A stretch of 61,318 bases of DNA from Bacillus sp. UNC438CL73TsuS30. GTDB taxonomy: Bacteria; Bacillota; Bacilli; Bacillales; Cytobacillaceae. Under the pieces are notes generated by a model. That model was not told where the DNA came from. It did not search any database and saw nothing but the letters and a program-made list of their open reading frames with translations. Of the stretch, positions 9,224 to 17,709 are shown piece by piece (positions within the stretch are counted from its first letter, which is position 1; each line of letters begins with the position of its first letter). The stretch is from the NCBI RefSeq assembly GCF_000482325.1, contig NZ_KI535298.1, positions 1 through 61,318 on the forward strand, in the 5' to 3' direction. The position numbers and the translations under genes were made by a program.

Positions 9224-9322
9224 TGGTTGTGGATCACACTATAACCGGAGCAGCTTCTGGAGAGACCGCGCATTTGCGGCGCCGAAGGATTCACAATCTC
9301 AGGCAAAAGGACAGAAGAGAAC
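9224..9322 (+). promoter_or_regulatory. Glycine riboswitch (single aptamer) upstream of the ACT-DUF711 genes
   Basis: The conserved core of the gcvT/glycine aptamer is present: GGAGAGACCGCG, GCGCCGAAGGA, AATCTCAGGCAAAAGGACAG, then AAGAG closing P1 with CTTCT. Only one full aptamer is seen. A hairpin GGTTGTG...CACTATAACC immediately upstream (9225-9246) could be the vestigial partner described for singlet glycine switches. A rho-independent terminator follows at 9359-9385, so control by transcription termination is likely. The direction (glycine on or off) cannot be read with certainty. Confidence 0.9.
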
Positions 9323-9358
9323 GTTGTACATAAAACTACACACTCTTCTTTTACCGTG

Positions 9359-9387
9359 AGATTGGATCTATCCAATCTTTTTTTATT
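9359..9387 (+). terminator. Riboswitch expression-platform terminator
   Basis: AGATTGGAT / ATCCAATCT with a 2-nt loop followed by TTTTTTT, located between the glycine aptamer and the ACT-domain start. Confidence 0.85.
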
Positions 9388-9408
9388 TTATTCATAGAGG
9401 TGGAAGAA

Positions 9409-9684
9409 ATGGAGCGAAGACGAGCAGTTGTAAGTGTAATTGGAAAGGATCAGGTAGGAATTATTTCAAAGGTAACAACCATTCTTGCAAACAACAACAT
9501 GAACATTCTTGATATCAGCCAAACGATTCTACAGGATTTTTTCACCATGATGATGATTATCGATGTTACCGGAAACGTAAATTTAAATAGGTTACGGGAC
9601 GAATTGACCCTCATCGATGAAGATATGGGATTAAAAATTAACATTCAGCTTGAGGAAATTTTTCAAGCAATGCACCGCGTGTAA
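9409..9684 (+). CDS. ACT domain protein (UPF0237 family)
   Basis: 91 residues, a single ACT fold: RRAVVSVIGKDQVGIISKVT, NMNILDISQTI, FTMMMIIDV. The GKDQVGI turn is where ACT domains usually bind amino acids. I start at the ATG at 9409 (AGAGGTGGAA upstream) rather than the GTG at 9400. It is followed 17 nt later by a DUF711 gene; this pairing is widespread in Firmicutes. With a glycine riboswitch ahead, a glycine- or serine-sensing role is plausible but inferred. Confidence 0.88.
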   Translation: MERRRAVVSVIGKDQVGIISKVTTILANNNMNILDISQTILQDFFTMMMIIDVTGNVNLNRLRDELTLIDEDMGLKINIQLEEIFQAMHRV

Positions 9685-9701
9685 AAGGGAGAGATCGTAT
9701 T

Positions 9702-11063
9702 ATGACTATTGCAATGGATGAAATTCTACAGACGATTCGCATGGTTCAAATGGAAAATCTCGATATTCGTACGGTAACGATGGGCATCAGCCTCCAGGAT
9801 TGTGCCGATTCCGATTTTGAAAAAATGAATCAGCGAGTCTATGAAAAAATCACAAAATACGCACAAAACTTAAGAGAAGTAGCTGAGGAAACCGAGAAGG
9901 AATTTGGAATTCCAATCATAAATAAAAGAATTTCCATTACACCGATTGCCGAAATTCTCGGCAATGCAACGGTGGAACAAACTGTGGAGCTAGCGAAAAC
10001 GCTTGACAAAGCGGCCAAACAATTGGGAATTGATTTTATCGGCGGCTTTTCTGCCCTTGTCCATAAAGGAACATCAAAGGGTGACGAAACATTGTTAAAA
10101 GCCCTTCCGAAAGCACTGAGTGTAACGGAACGTGTTTGCTCTTCTGTTTCGGTTGCAACCACCCGTACAGGGATTAATATGGATGCTGTTAGAGAAATGG
10201 GTTTTATTATTAAAGAGGCAGCCGAAAGAACAAAGGATCAAAACGGGATTGCTTGTGCGAAGCTTGTTGTCTTTTGTAATCCTGTAGAGGATAACCCTTT
10301 TATGGCAGGTGCCTTTCACGGTGCCGGCGAAGGGGAAGCTGTTATTAATGTTGGCGTAAGTGGTCCAGGTGTAGTCTTAAGTGCGTTGAAGCGCTATCCA
10401 GATGCAGATCTTGGTGAGGTTTCCGATATCATTAAGAAAACGGCTTTTAAAATTACTCGTGCCGGAGAATTGATTGGCAGAGTTGTGGCTAGTCGACTCG
10501 GAATTCCTTTTGGGATTATGGATTTATCATTAGCACCAACCAATGCATTAAATGATAGTGTTGCCGAAATTCTTGAAGAAGTTGGACTTGAGCGAGTGGG
10601 AACCCACGGGACGATTGCAGCACTTGCACTTATGAATGATGCCGTGAAAAAGGGCGGTGCCATGGCTAGCTCTTATGTTGGCGGATTGAGCGGCGCCTTT
10701 ATCCCCGTCAGCGAAGATAACGGGATGATTCGTGGAATTATCGATGGGGCTCTTAATTTATCTAAGCTCGAAGCGATGACTTGCGTATGTTCTGTTGGTC
10801 TTGACATGATTGCTATAACAGGAGATGCGGCTCCTTCAACTCTTTCGGCAATGATTGCGGATGAAGCTGCCATCGGGATGATCAATAAGAAAACGACCGC
10901 CGTCCGTGTAATTCCGGTTCCGGGAAAAAAGGAAGGCGAAATGGTCGAGTTCGGCGGCCTGCTTGGCAGGGCACCTGTCATCGGGGTGAACCCATACAGC
11001 TCTCAAAGGCTAATTAATCGTGGCGGAAGAATCCCAGCTCCACTGCAGGCACTGATTAACTAA
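9702..11063 (+). CDS. DUF711 / UPF0210 (PFL-like) family protein
   Basis: 453 residues, full length for UPF0210, with an N-terminal DEILQTIRMVQMENLDIRTVTMGI and many Gly/Ala-rich motifs (GISLQDCAD, FHGAGEGEAVINVGVSGPGV, GLDMIAITGDA). It resembles the fold of pyruvate-formate-lyase-like proteins by annotation only; no radical-enzyme Gly motif is obvious, and the biochemical function is unknown. It is co-transcribed with the ACT gene under the glycine riboswitch, so a link with glycine or one-carbon metabolism is the leading inference. Confidence 0.85.
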   Translation: MTIAMDEILQTIRMVQMENLDIRTVTMGISLQDCADSDFEKMNQRVYEKITKYAQNLREVAEETEKEFGIPIINKRISITPIAEILGNATVEQTVELAKTLDKAAKQLGIDFIGGFSALVHKGTSKGDETLLKALPKALSVTERVCSSVSVATTRTGINMDAVREMGFIIKEAAERTKDQNGIACAKLVVFCNPVEDNPFMAGAFHGAGEGEAVINVGVSGPGVVLSALKRYPDADLGEVSDIIKKTAFKITRAGELIGRVVASRLGIPFGIMDLSLAPTNALNDSVAEILEEVGLERVGTHGTIAALALMNDAVKKGGAMASSYVGGLSGAFIPVSEDNGMIRGIIDGALNLSKLEAMTCVCSVGLDMIAITGDAAPSTLSAMIADEAAIGMINKKTTAVRVIPVPGKKEGEMVEFGGLLGRAPVIGVNPYSSQRLINRGGRIPAPLQALIN

Positions 11064-11085
11064 AGCAAAAAAGGGGATGAGAGTC

Positions 11086-11117
11086 CGACAAAGGGAGGAG
11101 ATATTCTCCCTTTGTCG
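11086..11117 (+). terminator. 12-bp inverted repeat after DUF711 (possible terminator)
   Basis: CGACAAAGGGAG (11086-11097) and CTCCCTTTGTCG (11106-11117) are perfect inverses with an 8-nt loop. Only TTTGG follows, so termination would be weak. The right arm merges into the tandem repeat array. Confidence 0.5.
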
Positions 11118-11366
11118 TTTGGCCCTCTTCTATTGTCGAATAACTCTTCCCATTGTCGTTTGACCCTCTTCTATTGTCGGATAACTCTTTCCCATTGTCG
11201 TTTGACCCTCTTCTATTGTCGGATACTCTTCCCATTGTCGTTTGGCCCTCTTCTATTGTCGGATAACTCTTCCCCATTGTCGTTTGCCACTCTTCTATTG
11301 TCGGATAACTCTTCCCATTGTCGTTTGCTACTCTTCTATTGTGGGATAACCTTATCCATGTCGGAT
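11110..11366. repeat. Tandem intergenic repeat, about 6 copies of 41-43 bp
   Basis: The unit is ATTGTCGTTTGACC, CTCTTCT, ATTGTCGGATAACTCTTCCC, repeated with small changes. Each unit splits into two related 20-21 bp halves that share ATTGTCG...CTCTTC. It lies between the convergent DUF711 and DUF2935 genes. Reading frames across it (such as one on the reverse strand from 11277) are low-complexity artefacts. Confidence 0.9.
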
Positions 11367-11385
11367 ACCTCTCCTAGCTAAAAAA

Positions 11386-12210
11386 CTAACTAAACGATGG
11401 CTTCCTCAAAGAGCAATTTGTGCTTTCTGCTTGAAGCTCAGGAGCGAATTCCGCTAATTTTTTCACAAAATAACAGGTCTCCGGAAAATGATGCTCCAAA
11501 AAGCGCAGTGTTGTTTTATTTAAGATCCGGTCCCCTCGATATTTTTCCACCACCGACCTTATATACCCATTCATTTCAATAACCGTTTTTCCTACCTCCA
11601 ATGCCAATTCTCTCTGTCTAGGAAACCCTTGCTCTGTAAATCTTAAAAAACCTTTTACATGATGGTTTTGTAAAATAAACATTTGAAATCGTTGTGCATA
11701 TAGGTCGGTTTGCCGATCAACCGCTAACTCTATTGGATCTGTGATATTTCTTAATAAAATAATATGGCCAAGCTGATCCTCTAGCCATAAATCCAATAAT
11801 TGGTCTAGACGCAGCGAAACCGGCTCCTGTCCATTCGCATAAAAGGATAGCACCCGCAAATACTCTTGATTTTCATTCAACGTGCCATTCAGGTAAGTAG
11901 GAGATAAATTAAGATTAATCTCGTTTTTTATCCGCAAATTTTGCAGATGGCCTTCAAAACGGTAATACTCATAAGCAACGGAGTAGGCTTGTTTAGCAAA
12001 CGAAATTAACTCACTAGAGCGATAATCTAATGCAGGATCCATTTTTCCAAGATTAGTTTCTAAATTAGCAAATGATTGAATAAACCTTTTTGCAATCGAA
12101 ATTTCCTGTTCATGTTCAACGGATAAATGATCACGTACAAAAATCGCATGATCATAAAGAATTTCTGTCCAAAATAAATGTTCTTCCCACACACTGATTG
12201 TAGCAGCCAT
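11386..12210 (-). CDS. DUF2935 family protein
   Basis: 274 residues from the ATG at 12210 (GGGAGG upstream; the longer frame to 12267 lacks a ribosome site). It comprises two repeated helical domains, about 5-125 and 130-255. The first has WEEHLFWTEILYDHA and the second has WLEDQLGHIILL. The paired Glu/His pattern on helices suggests a ferritin-like metal-binding bundle, which is how this family is described. Function is unknown. It is the last gene of the reverse-strand run and shares its 3' side with the tandem repeat. Confidence 0.82.
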   Translation of the reverse strand: MAATISVWEEHLFWTEILYDHAIFVRDHLSVEHEQEISIAKRFIQSFANLETNLGKMDPALDYRSSELISFAKQAYSVAYEYYRFEGHLQNLRIKNEINLNLSPTYLNGTLNENQEYLRVLSFYANGQEPVSLRLDQLLDLWLEDQLGHIILLRNITDPIELAVDRQTDLYAQRFQMFILQNHHVKGFLRFTEQGFPRQRELALEVGKTVIEMNGYIRSVVEKYRGDRILNKTTLRFLEHHFPETCYFVKKLAEFAPELQAESTNCSLRKPSFS

Positions 12211-12267
12211 AAACAACAATCCCTCCCTATCTAAAGCATATTCCACGTTTGTCCCATTAAAAACCAC

Positions 12268-12295
12268 AAAAAAAACGATTACGATTTTCGTAACC
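12268..12295 (-). terminator. Terminator after the polysaccharide deacetylase
   Basis: Reverse-strand GGTTACGA ... TCGTAATC followed by eight T residues. Confidence 0.8.
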
Positions 12296-12298
12296 GCC

Positions 12299-13033
12299 TT
12301 AATCCATATTTACAATTTTTGCGAAATCGTCTAATGATGTGGAATATTTGATATAGGTCCTTGGCAGAAGATAATGTTCGTTTTCAATTCCTTGCTTGAT
12401 ATAGGGACCTGGTGTTGTCGTCAATCCAAAAAGGTAATACTTTTTTGTCTCATTCACAACCGTGGAATTAACATTTCCATATGGATAGGAAATCGCAATA
12501 ACCTTTTCCCCAATTATTTTTTCCACCTTCTTTTGCGAATCTCTTAATTCTGAAACAAGATTTTCTGTTTTGGTCAGGTCAGGATGGGTAGCAGTATGAG
12601 ACTGGATTGAAATCAAACCAGATTTAGAGAGCGATTTTAAATCAGCTTCCGACAAACGGTTCGCACGCCCAATAAAATCCGTGATGATAAAAAAGGTTCC
12701 TCTCGGTTTAAACTGACTGGTTTGAAGTTTTTGAAAAACCTTAAAGGCATTCAAATTATTTATATAGCCATCATCAAAAGTGAGGAAAATCGGCTTCTTA
12801 ACAAGATCAATCTCCTGCCATTGCTCAAACGTTAATAAGGTAAATCCATGATCCCGTAAGTAAGTGATTTGCTTTTCAAAATTCTCCGGGGGCACATACA
12901 ACTCCTTTTGGCCATGTCCTGTAAATTCTGCAATGGAATGATAGACTAAGATGGGTACCTTCTTTTGTGCAAACACTTCTGCCGGAGAACTGATAAGCAG
13001 AAATCCAAGGATAAGAACTAATAATTTATACAT
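12299..13033 (-). CDS. Secreted polysaccharide deacetylase (NodB domain)
   Basis: 244 residues with a signal peptide (MYKLLVLILGFLLISSPAEV, FAQ). The NodB domain has TFDDG at 85-89 (catalytic/metal Asp pair) and SHTATH with H146 and H150 as metal ligands, plus PILVYHSI at the start of the fold. Members remove N- or O-acetyl groups from cell-wall or exopolysaccharide sugars; the YHSI/PPENFEKQI layout resembles exopolysaccharide deacetylases (PgaB/IcaB-like). It is monocistronic with a terminator. Confidence 0.88.
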   Translation of the reverse strand: MYKLLVLILGFLLISSPAEVFAQKKVPILVYHSIAEFTGHGQKELYVPPENFEKQITYLRDHGFTLLTFEQWQEIDLVKKPIFLTFDDGYINNLNAFKVFQKLQTSQFKPRGTFFIITDFIGRANRLSEADLKSLSKSGLISIQSHTATHPDLTKTENLVSELRDSQKKVEKIIGEKVIAISYPYGNVNSTVVNETKKYYLFGLTTTPGPYIKQGIENEHYLLPRTYIKYSTSLDDFAKIVNMD

Positions 13034-13101
13034 AGAATTCCTCTCTTTTACTGATTATTTACCTTTATTATCCCTAAGAGAAATCATTCTATGAACTTGT
13101 G

Positions 13102-13755
13102 TCATACTGGATTTATAGAGGTCAACTTTTCGGTCCCTTTAAATTTCCTATTTCTCCTCCATTCAATTATTCCAAGGTTAATCATGATGGATAAATATAC
13201 AGCAATCGGGAAGGAAATAGAGTGATTGAGAAAGATTGATAGCGGTATTAGAACGATTCTGAATGTGACAAAGACCCAGGTGATGGCATAGCTTCTCATC
13301 ATCCACAGTTTATGCTCCTGGACTTTTCGCTGAATTGCGCGCATGACCCCGAAAGATGTAGTCCATAACCAACAAACATCCAGGACTAGGAAAGCAATTG
13401 TGGACCCTCTCCCTCCTGTTGCAAAAAGGGAAAGATATGGTACGGCAAGGATATTAAGAAAAATGGCCCCTGCATATAGGTAACCCAATCTCTTATGGAG
13501 CTTTATGTTCTTCCGGCTTTTCATTGTTAATTGAAATGGCCCCAAAGCCAACGAAATGATTCCCAGCACAATATGCGGGTAAAAGAACCATTTCCATATG
13601 GATAATGAAAAATCATGATTCTTCAATTTTGCCTTTACCATGGGTGCATGCTCTACCCCATTGTATAAAAACATAAAGAAGATATATAAAGTAAATAAAA
13701 AAATGATTGAATAAAGGAACCCTGTTTGCCTATTTCTCTTTTTGGTATTTTTCAT
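13102..13755 (-). CDS. DUF2306 membrane protein
   Basis: 217 residues with about six transmembrane helices. Diagnostic segments are PHIVLGIISLALGPFQL, KLHKRLGYLYAGAIFL and EHKLWMMRSYAITWVFVTFRI, whose conserved histidines suggest a haem- or metal-binding role, although no function is established. It is 13 nt downstream of the GNAT gene and presumably co-transcribed with it from the promoter overlapped by the TetR-type operator at 14307. Confidence 0.82.
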   Translation of the reverse strand: MKNTKKRNRQTGFLYSIIFLFTLYIFFMFLYNGVEHAPMVKAKLKNHDFSLSIWKWFFYPHIVLGIISLALGPFQLTMKSRKNIKLHKRLGYLYAGAIFLNILAVPYLSLFATGGRGSTIAFLVLDVCWLWTTSFGVMRAIQRKVQEHKLWMMRSYAITWVFVTFRIVLIPLSIFLNHSISFPIAVYLSIMINLGIIEWRRNRKFKGTEKLTSINPV

Positions 13756-13768
13756 TCTTCCAATCTCC

Positions 13769-14287
13769 CTACCTATTTATATGGTTCGCTACTGTTTTTT
13801 CAAAACATTTATAGGGATATTTGCGAAAAGGAAAGTAGACCTCTCCCCGCTCTCCAAACCCTGCTTTTTCATACAACCTGACGGCACCCGGATTCCCGGT
13901 AAACACATCTAGGCGAATACTCGTATAACCATTTTTATCTGCAAATTCTTCAGCAAATAAAAGAAGCATTTTCCCAAAACCCCTGCCTTGAAAATCCGGG
14001 TGAACTGCTAATCGGTGAACAATCAACGGTTTCCCAGTAAGATCATCCCATTTAATCTGTTCATACTGTTTGCTTCCATTCGTATCCAGAGTTACTGCGG
14101 CGACTAATTGATCTTCCTCAAAGATTCCAAAAAGATTTCCTTTTTTAATATCATCCTTTATAACAAATCGATTTGGATAAAAACGATCCCATTGGAAAAT
14201 CCTCTTTTTCTGTAAATCAACAGTGATCTTTGTGTAAAATTGTTTCACATTTTTATACTCCTTTAAGCCGATGGAGACAATCTCCAT
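13769..14287 (-). CDS. GNAT N-acetyltransferase
   Basis: 172 residues. The acetyl-CoA binding motif A is clear: VHRLAVHPDFQGRGFGKMLL, followed by SIRLDVFTGNPGAVRLYEKAGF (motif B). The substrate is unknown. Its AGAGGGGGTAAG ribosome site lies right next to the palindrome ATACCGAC-C-GTCGGTAT, which matches the half-site of the operator in front of the tetR operon. Repression by that TetR is therefore likely. Confidence 0.87.
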   Translation of the reverse strand: MEIVSIGLKEYKNVKQFYTKITVDLQKKRIFQWDRFYPNRFVIKDDIKKGNLFGIFEEDQLVAAVTLDTNGSKQYEQIKWDDLTGKPLIVHRLAVHPDFQGRGFGKMLLLFAEEFADKNGYTSIRLDVFTGNPGAVRLYEKAGFGERGEVYFPFRKYPYKCFEKTVANHINR

Positions 14288-14306
14288 TCTTACCCCCTCT
14301 TTCGAA

Positions 14307-14323
14307 ATACCGACCGTCGGTAT
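14307..14323. promoter_or_regulatory. TetR-type operator upstream of the GNAT gene
   Basis: Perfect palindrome ATACCGAC-C-GTCGGTAT. It shares the ACCGAC-N-GTCGGT core with the operator at 15659-15679 and lies 20 nt before the GNAT start. Confidence 0.75.
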
Positions 14324-14359
14324 GGGATGTTGTTAAGAATCCCCCCTTAGGAAGACTCT

Positions 14360-14956
14360 TTAAGACAATGTCTTCATAATCAATTGAAAAATATCACTCA
14401 ATTCAACTTTATCCTCTTCTGAAGACGTTAATATTTGCGTGACCCGTAACCCATAGGAAAAAGTCATCAACAAAATTGACATTTTCGCTGCATCAATATT
14501 TGTAGGAATCACACCATTTTCCTGACCCATTTTAATCCATTGGGCTCCCGTCTCTTTGCTGTAATTAAAAAGATCATTAAGAATTTTTTTTACTTTTTCA
14601 TTCTCCTGACTTAATAGATAAATAAAGATGAGATTGCCAATATCCTTCGTATTTTGACGCGAGTGGAAAAATTGACCAACTACATCAAAGCGGCTACCAT
14701 CATCTGCTTCTTCAATCGAGCGTGTAATTGTATTGTGAAATTTTTCATTCATTTCGGTTATTTTCGATTTCAAGATCAGTCCAAATAATTCGTCTTTGCT
14801 ATCCACATAATGATATATGGCACCTTTAGAAAGTCCGGATTTTTCAATGATATCCTTTAAGGTAGTATTTCTACAGCCCTTTTCTAAAATGATTTCTTCT
14901 GTAGTGGATAAGATATGCTGAAAGCTCGGATTATCGTAGATTGTTGGATTTGACAT
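14360..14956 (-). CDS. TetR/AcrR-family transcriptional repressor
   Basis: 198 residues. The N-terminal HTH reads ILEKGCRNTTLKDIIEKSGL, SKGAIYHYVDSKDELF, the canonical TetR DNA-binding segment; the rest is a helical ligand domain. It is 22 nt downstream of the VC0807-like gene and in one operon with it. Two palindromes with the same ACCGAC half-site, one before its own operon and one before the next operon, are its probable operators. Ligand unknown. Confidence 0.92.
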   Translation of the reverse strand: MSNPTIYDNPSFQHILSTTEEIILEKGCRNTTLKDIIEKSGLSKGAIYHYVDSKDELFGLILKSKITEMNEKFHNTITRSIEEADDGSRFDVVGQFFHSRQNTKDIGNLIFIYLLSQENEKVKKILNDLFNYSKETGAQWIKMGQENGVIPTNIDAAKMSILLMTFSYGLRVTQILTSSEEDKVELSDIFQLIMKTLS

Positions 14957-14978
14957 GATTACTACCTTCCCTGCTTGT

Positions 14979-15620
14979 TTAATTATGAATGATTAAGTCT
15001 AAACGTTTTTTGGCATACCTGCGATAAATAATGGTAAAAAGAATCGCTGCCCCAATAACACAATAAAAGATAATTTGAGAAACAGCTAAAAAAGTAGAAA
15101 TTGAAAGTTCAAATACCAGAATGACCCTCAACACCGCATCACCAAGTAAAGCAATACCCCAAATTGCAGTCATGACACGAAGTACAAAACGGAAATACGG
15201 TACTTCCCAGTTTTTTGTAAACTGTCCCTTTTTTACTGATTCGTCATTTGCGCTAAATCGAATCGCAAAATGATAGATCAATGGCTTCCCAAAAAACAAC
15301 GACCCAATAAAAATGAGCCCTAATAAACCAGTGACCATTGACTCCCGTAATAAAATAAGCCGCTCATTCCCTCCTAAAACAAATGCTGCTAAACTTAGCA
15401 GAAAACCAATTAACATAAATAAACCAAAAGCATCAGCTTTACGATCCTTTACAAGATGATAAAGATTATCCCCTAATGGAATCAATGTCGCCAAAAGTAA
15501 TGAAACAAAGCTTGAAAAATGACCTAAAAGTAGATTGTAAACCAATACCGGAATAGCCCCATTTATGACGATACTGAAAGCAATACTTAAAATCAATTTC
15601 TTTTTGGATGAAATCTTCAT
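14979..15620 (-). CDS. VC0807-like integral membrane protein
   Basis: 213 residues with six or so hydrophobic helices. It starts at the ATG at 15620 behind GGAGGAAAGG (an upstream frame to 15635 is less likely). LLATLIPLGDNLYHLVKDRK and GKPLIYHFAIRF match the VC0807/intracellular-septation-like membrane family. Function unknown. First gene of the auto-regulated tetR operon, with the operator 39 nt upstream. Confidence 0.78.
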   Translation of the reverse strand: MKISSKKKLILSIAFSIVINGAIPVLVYNLLLGHFSSFVSLLLATLIPLGDNLYHLVKDRKADAFGLFMLIGFLLSLAAFVLGGNERLILLRESMVTGLLGLIFIGSLFFGKPLIYHFAIRFSANDESVKKGQFTKNWEVPYFRFVLRVMTAIWGIALLGDAVLRVILVFELSISTFLAVSQIIFYCVIGAAILFTIIYRRYAKKRLDLIIHN

Positions 15621-15658
15621 AGCCCTTTCCTCCATTTACCAATTTATAAGAATATCAT

Positions 15659-15679
15659 ACAAACCGACAGTCGGTTTGT
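15659..15679. promoter_or_regulatory. TetR-type operator upstream of the VC0807-tetR operon
   Basis: ACAAACCGAC, central A, GTCGGTTTGT: a perfect 10+1+10 palindrome located where the operon promoter should be. It is the stronger of two related operators and probably mediates autoregulation. Confidence 0.82.
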
Positions 15680-15793
15680 CAATAAGTTTATTTCCAATCT
15701 GAACCCAATTTTTTATGATTGTTCTCCTTATGTGACTTCTTTAATTCGAAAGTGGTAGACTAAAATTATATTCACAAAAAAGGAGTACCTATC

Positions 15794-16582
15794 ATGCCGG
15801 AATACAAAGTATTATTTCTAGATGTTGATGGAACCATCCTAAGGCCGGATGACACCATTGAAGCCTCAACCAAGGAGGCAATTGCCACAGTCCAAGAAAA
15901 GGGAATCGAAGTTTTTTTAGCAACCGGAAGGCCACTGCATGAGCTTGATAAAATTGCTGAGGAATTAAATATTCATTCTTTTATTGGCTACAATGGTGCC
16001 TATGCCGTCTACAATCAGGAAGATCTTTTTAAAGAGTATATGAGTGAGGAAAATGTCAAACAGTTTCTGCAAATAGCAGCAGATAATCAACATGAAGCCG
16101 TCCTTTATACAAACGATAGTAATGCATTCACCCATCTGGAATCTCCTATTGCAGCACAGTTTATTGAAAAATTCCACATACACAAAAATAGCAGCTACAC
16201 TGCATCATTGGATAATCAGATTTTAGGAATAACGCTGATGAATTTAAAGGAGGGCGATGCTGATCTTTATAAAAATAACGATGGGATTCATTTATCACAG
16301 GTGCATCTTGAAGGCTTAAAGCACTGTTATGATGTCATCAGGGACAAAGTGAACAAGGGAATCGGGATCCAAATGGTTTTAAAACATCTTGGGATTGACA
16401 AGGAGAGCTCGATTGCTTTTGGTGATGGAATGAATGATAAGGAAATGCTAATGAGTGTGGGCGAAGGTTTTGCGATGGGAAATGGCCACCCGGATCTCTT
16501 TCAATACGCGAAACATAAAACGACTGAGGTAACGAACTCAGGGATTTATAATGGCTTGAAAAAACTTGGTTTAGTGGGTTAA
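15794..16582 (+). CDS. Cof-type HAD phosphatase
   Basis: 262 residues. HAD motif I is FLDVDGTI (nucleophile D10, D12), motif II is FLATGRP, and motif IV is GDGMNDKEML. A C2-type cap lies between. Homologues dephosphorylate sugar phosphates, FMN or PLP; the substrate cannot be told from sequence. Single gene with its own ribosome site (AAAAGGAG) and terminator. Confidence 0.9.
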   Translation: MPEYKVLFLDVDGTILRPDDTIEASTKEAIATVQEKGIEVFLATGRPLHELDKIAEELNIHSFIGYNGAYAVYNQEDLFKEYMSEENVKQFLQIAADNQHEAVLYTNDSNAFTHLESPIAAQFIEKFHIHKNSSYTASLDNQILGITLMNLKEGDADLYKNNDGIHLSQVHLEGLKHCYDVIRDKVNKGIGIQMVLKHLGIDKESSIAFGDGMNDKEMLMSVGEGFAMGNGHPDLFQYAKHKTTEVTNSGIYNGLKKLGLVG

Positions 16583-16585
16583 TAA

Positions 16586-16622
16586 AAGAAGCAGTGGAAT
16601 TAAATTTTCCACTGCTCTTTTA
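16586..16622. terminator. Terminator between the HAD and EamA genes
   Basis: GAAGCAGTGGAA ... TTCCACTGCTCTTTT; suitable for the forward HAD gene and, less well, the convergent transporter gene. Confidence 0.75.
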
Positions 16623-16630
16623 ACGTCCTA

Positions 16631-17467
16631 TTATATTTTTGTTAAAAGAATTCCCAGCACTGCCGAGAACACACCAATAATTTGATATAATTTTAATTTT
16701 TCCTTATAAATCCAGCAACCCGCCAAAACGACGATTAAACAATTTAAACTAACAATTGGGAAAACAATGCTGGCAGCTCCAAACTGTAGGGCAAAGAAAT
16801 AAGCAGCATAACCAAAAACACTTATGATTCCCACCATTGCCCCTACACCCGCCTCATTCCGCCGCCATTTTTCTTTTTTCAGAAGACTGCAAACGGCCAA
16901 ATAAACACTGCCGCCGCCATACATCGAAATAAGGATATTCACAGAATTAATGTGTAAATAGGTGGAAGTTTTCATCAATATTCCCAAAATACCAAAAGAC
17001 AAAATGGCAAGTGCAACCCTTAGAATCCACGGCAGATAACTTGTATTCCGTTTTGAAGACGGTGAATACTGAATCACCATTGCGGACCCTAACATAAATA
17101 TAATACCCAGCCATTGTAATAAGCTTATTTTCTCGTGAAAAATAAGCCCAGCACTTAAAATTGGAAAGAGTGCATTCGTTCCGATTAGTGGTGAAGTGAG
17201 ACTTGCTGGTCCCTTTTCAAAGGCTTTAGACATTTGGATATTGCCGTTTGCATTTAAAATACCAATTAAAGAACCTAGTAAAATGGTGAATAGGTTAAAG
17301 TGAAGGATTCCATTCATCGCTCCATATCCAAATGATACGATAAAGGCAACAAAATAAAAGAAAAATTGGATATGAAGTTTTGATAGTCCATTTCCGGTAC
17401 TCCACTTAAAAATCGTGTTATTCGTTCCAAAACTAATCATGGTTATAAATGCAGCTGCGATCCACAT
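16631..17467 (-). CDS. EamA/DMT-family transporter
   Basis: 278 residues with about ten transmembrane helices in two five-helix halves. It begins MWIAAAFITMISFGTNNTIFKW. Features typical of the drug/metabolite transporter superfamily are visible: LIGTNALFPILSAGLIFHEKIS closing the first half and IVSLNCLIVVLAGCWIYKEKLKLYQIIGVF closing the second. Substrate unknown. Stands alone, divergent from the HTH/coiled-coil gene. Confidence 0.85.
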   Translation of the reverse strand: MWIAAAFITMISFGTNNTIFKWSTGNGLSKLHIQFFFYFVAFIVSFGYGAMNGILHFNLFTILLGSLIGILNANGNIQMSKAFEKGPASLTSPLIGTNALFPILSAGLIFHEKISLLQWLGIIFMLGSAMVIQYSPSSKRNTSYLPWILRVALAILSFGILGILMKTSTYLHINSVNILISMYGGGSVYLAVCSLLKKEKWRRNEAGVGAMVGIISVFGYAAYFFALQFGAASIVFPIVSLNCLIVVLAGCWIYKEKLKLYQIIGVFSAVLGILLTKI

Positions 17468-17709
17468 GATGAACCTTCTTTCTGTCTATCAAATTCTCTT
17501 AAAATTTTATTCCTTTTTTCGAAATTTCTCAATCCCTTTTTTGTCAATTTTCGATATTTACGCTCTTTTTGCAGAAAGCTGTAGGTATTTTGAGATTTCC
17601 GTCTTGTTTTGATAGCTTTTGTCACCTAGCAGGAAAAGCAGGTACTTCTTGGTGAATTATAAGATTAAGAGAAACATTCGTAGATAATAGGGGAAGGAAT
17701 GAATTTTTT

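Noticed and set aside
11056..11277. Reverse-strand ORF made of GSNDNGK/TIEEGQT repeats
   Set aside because: It is a translation of the tandem intergenic repeat, with no ribosome site and low complexity.
11110..11366. CRISPR array
   Set aside because: Copies are contiguous near-identical units with no unique spacers, and no cas genes are present.
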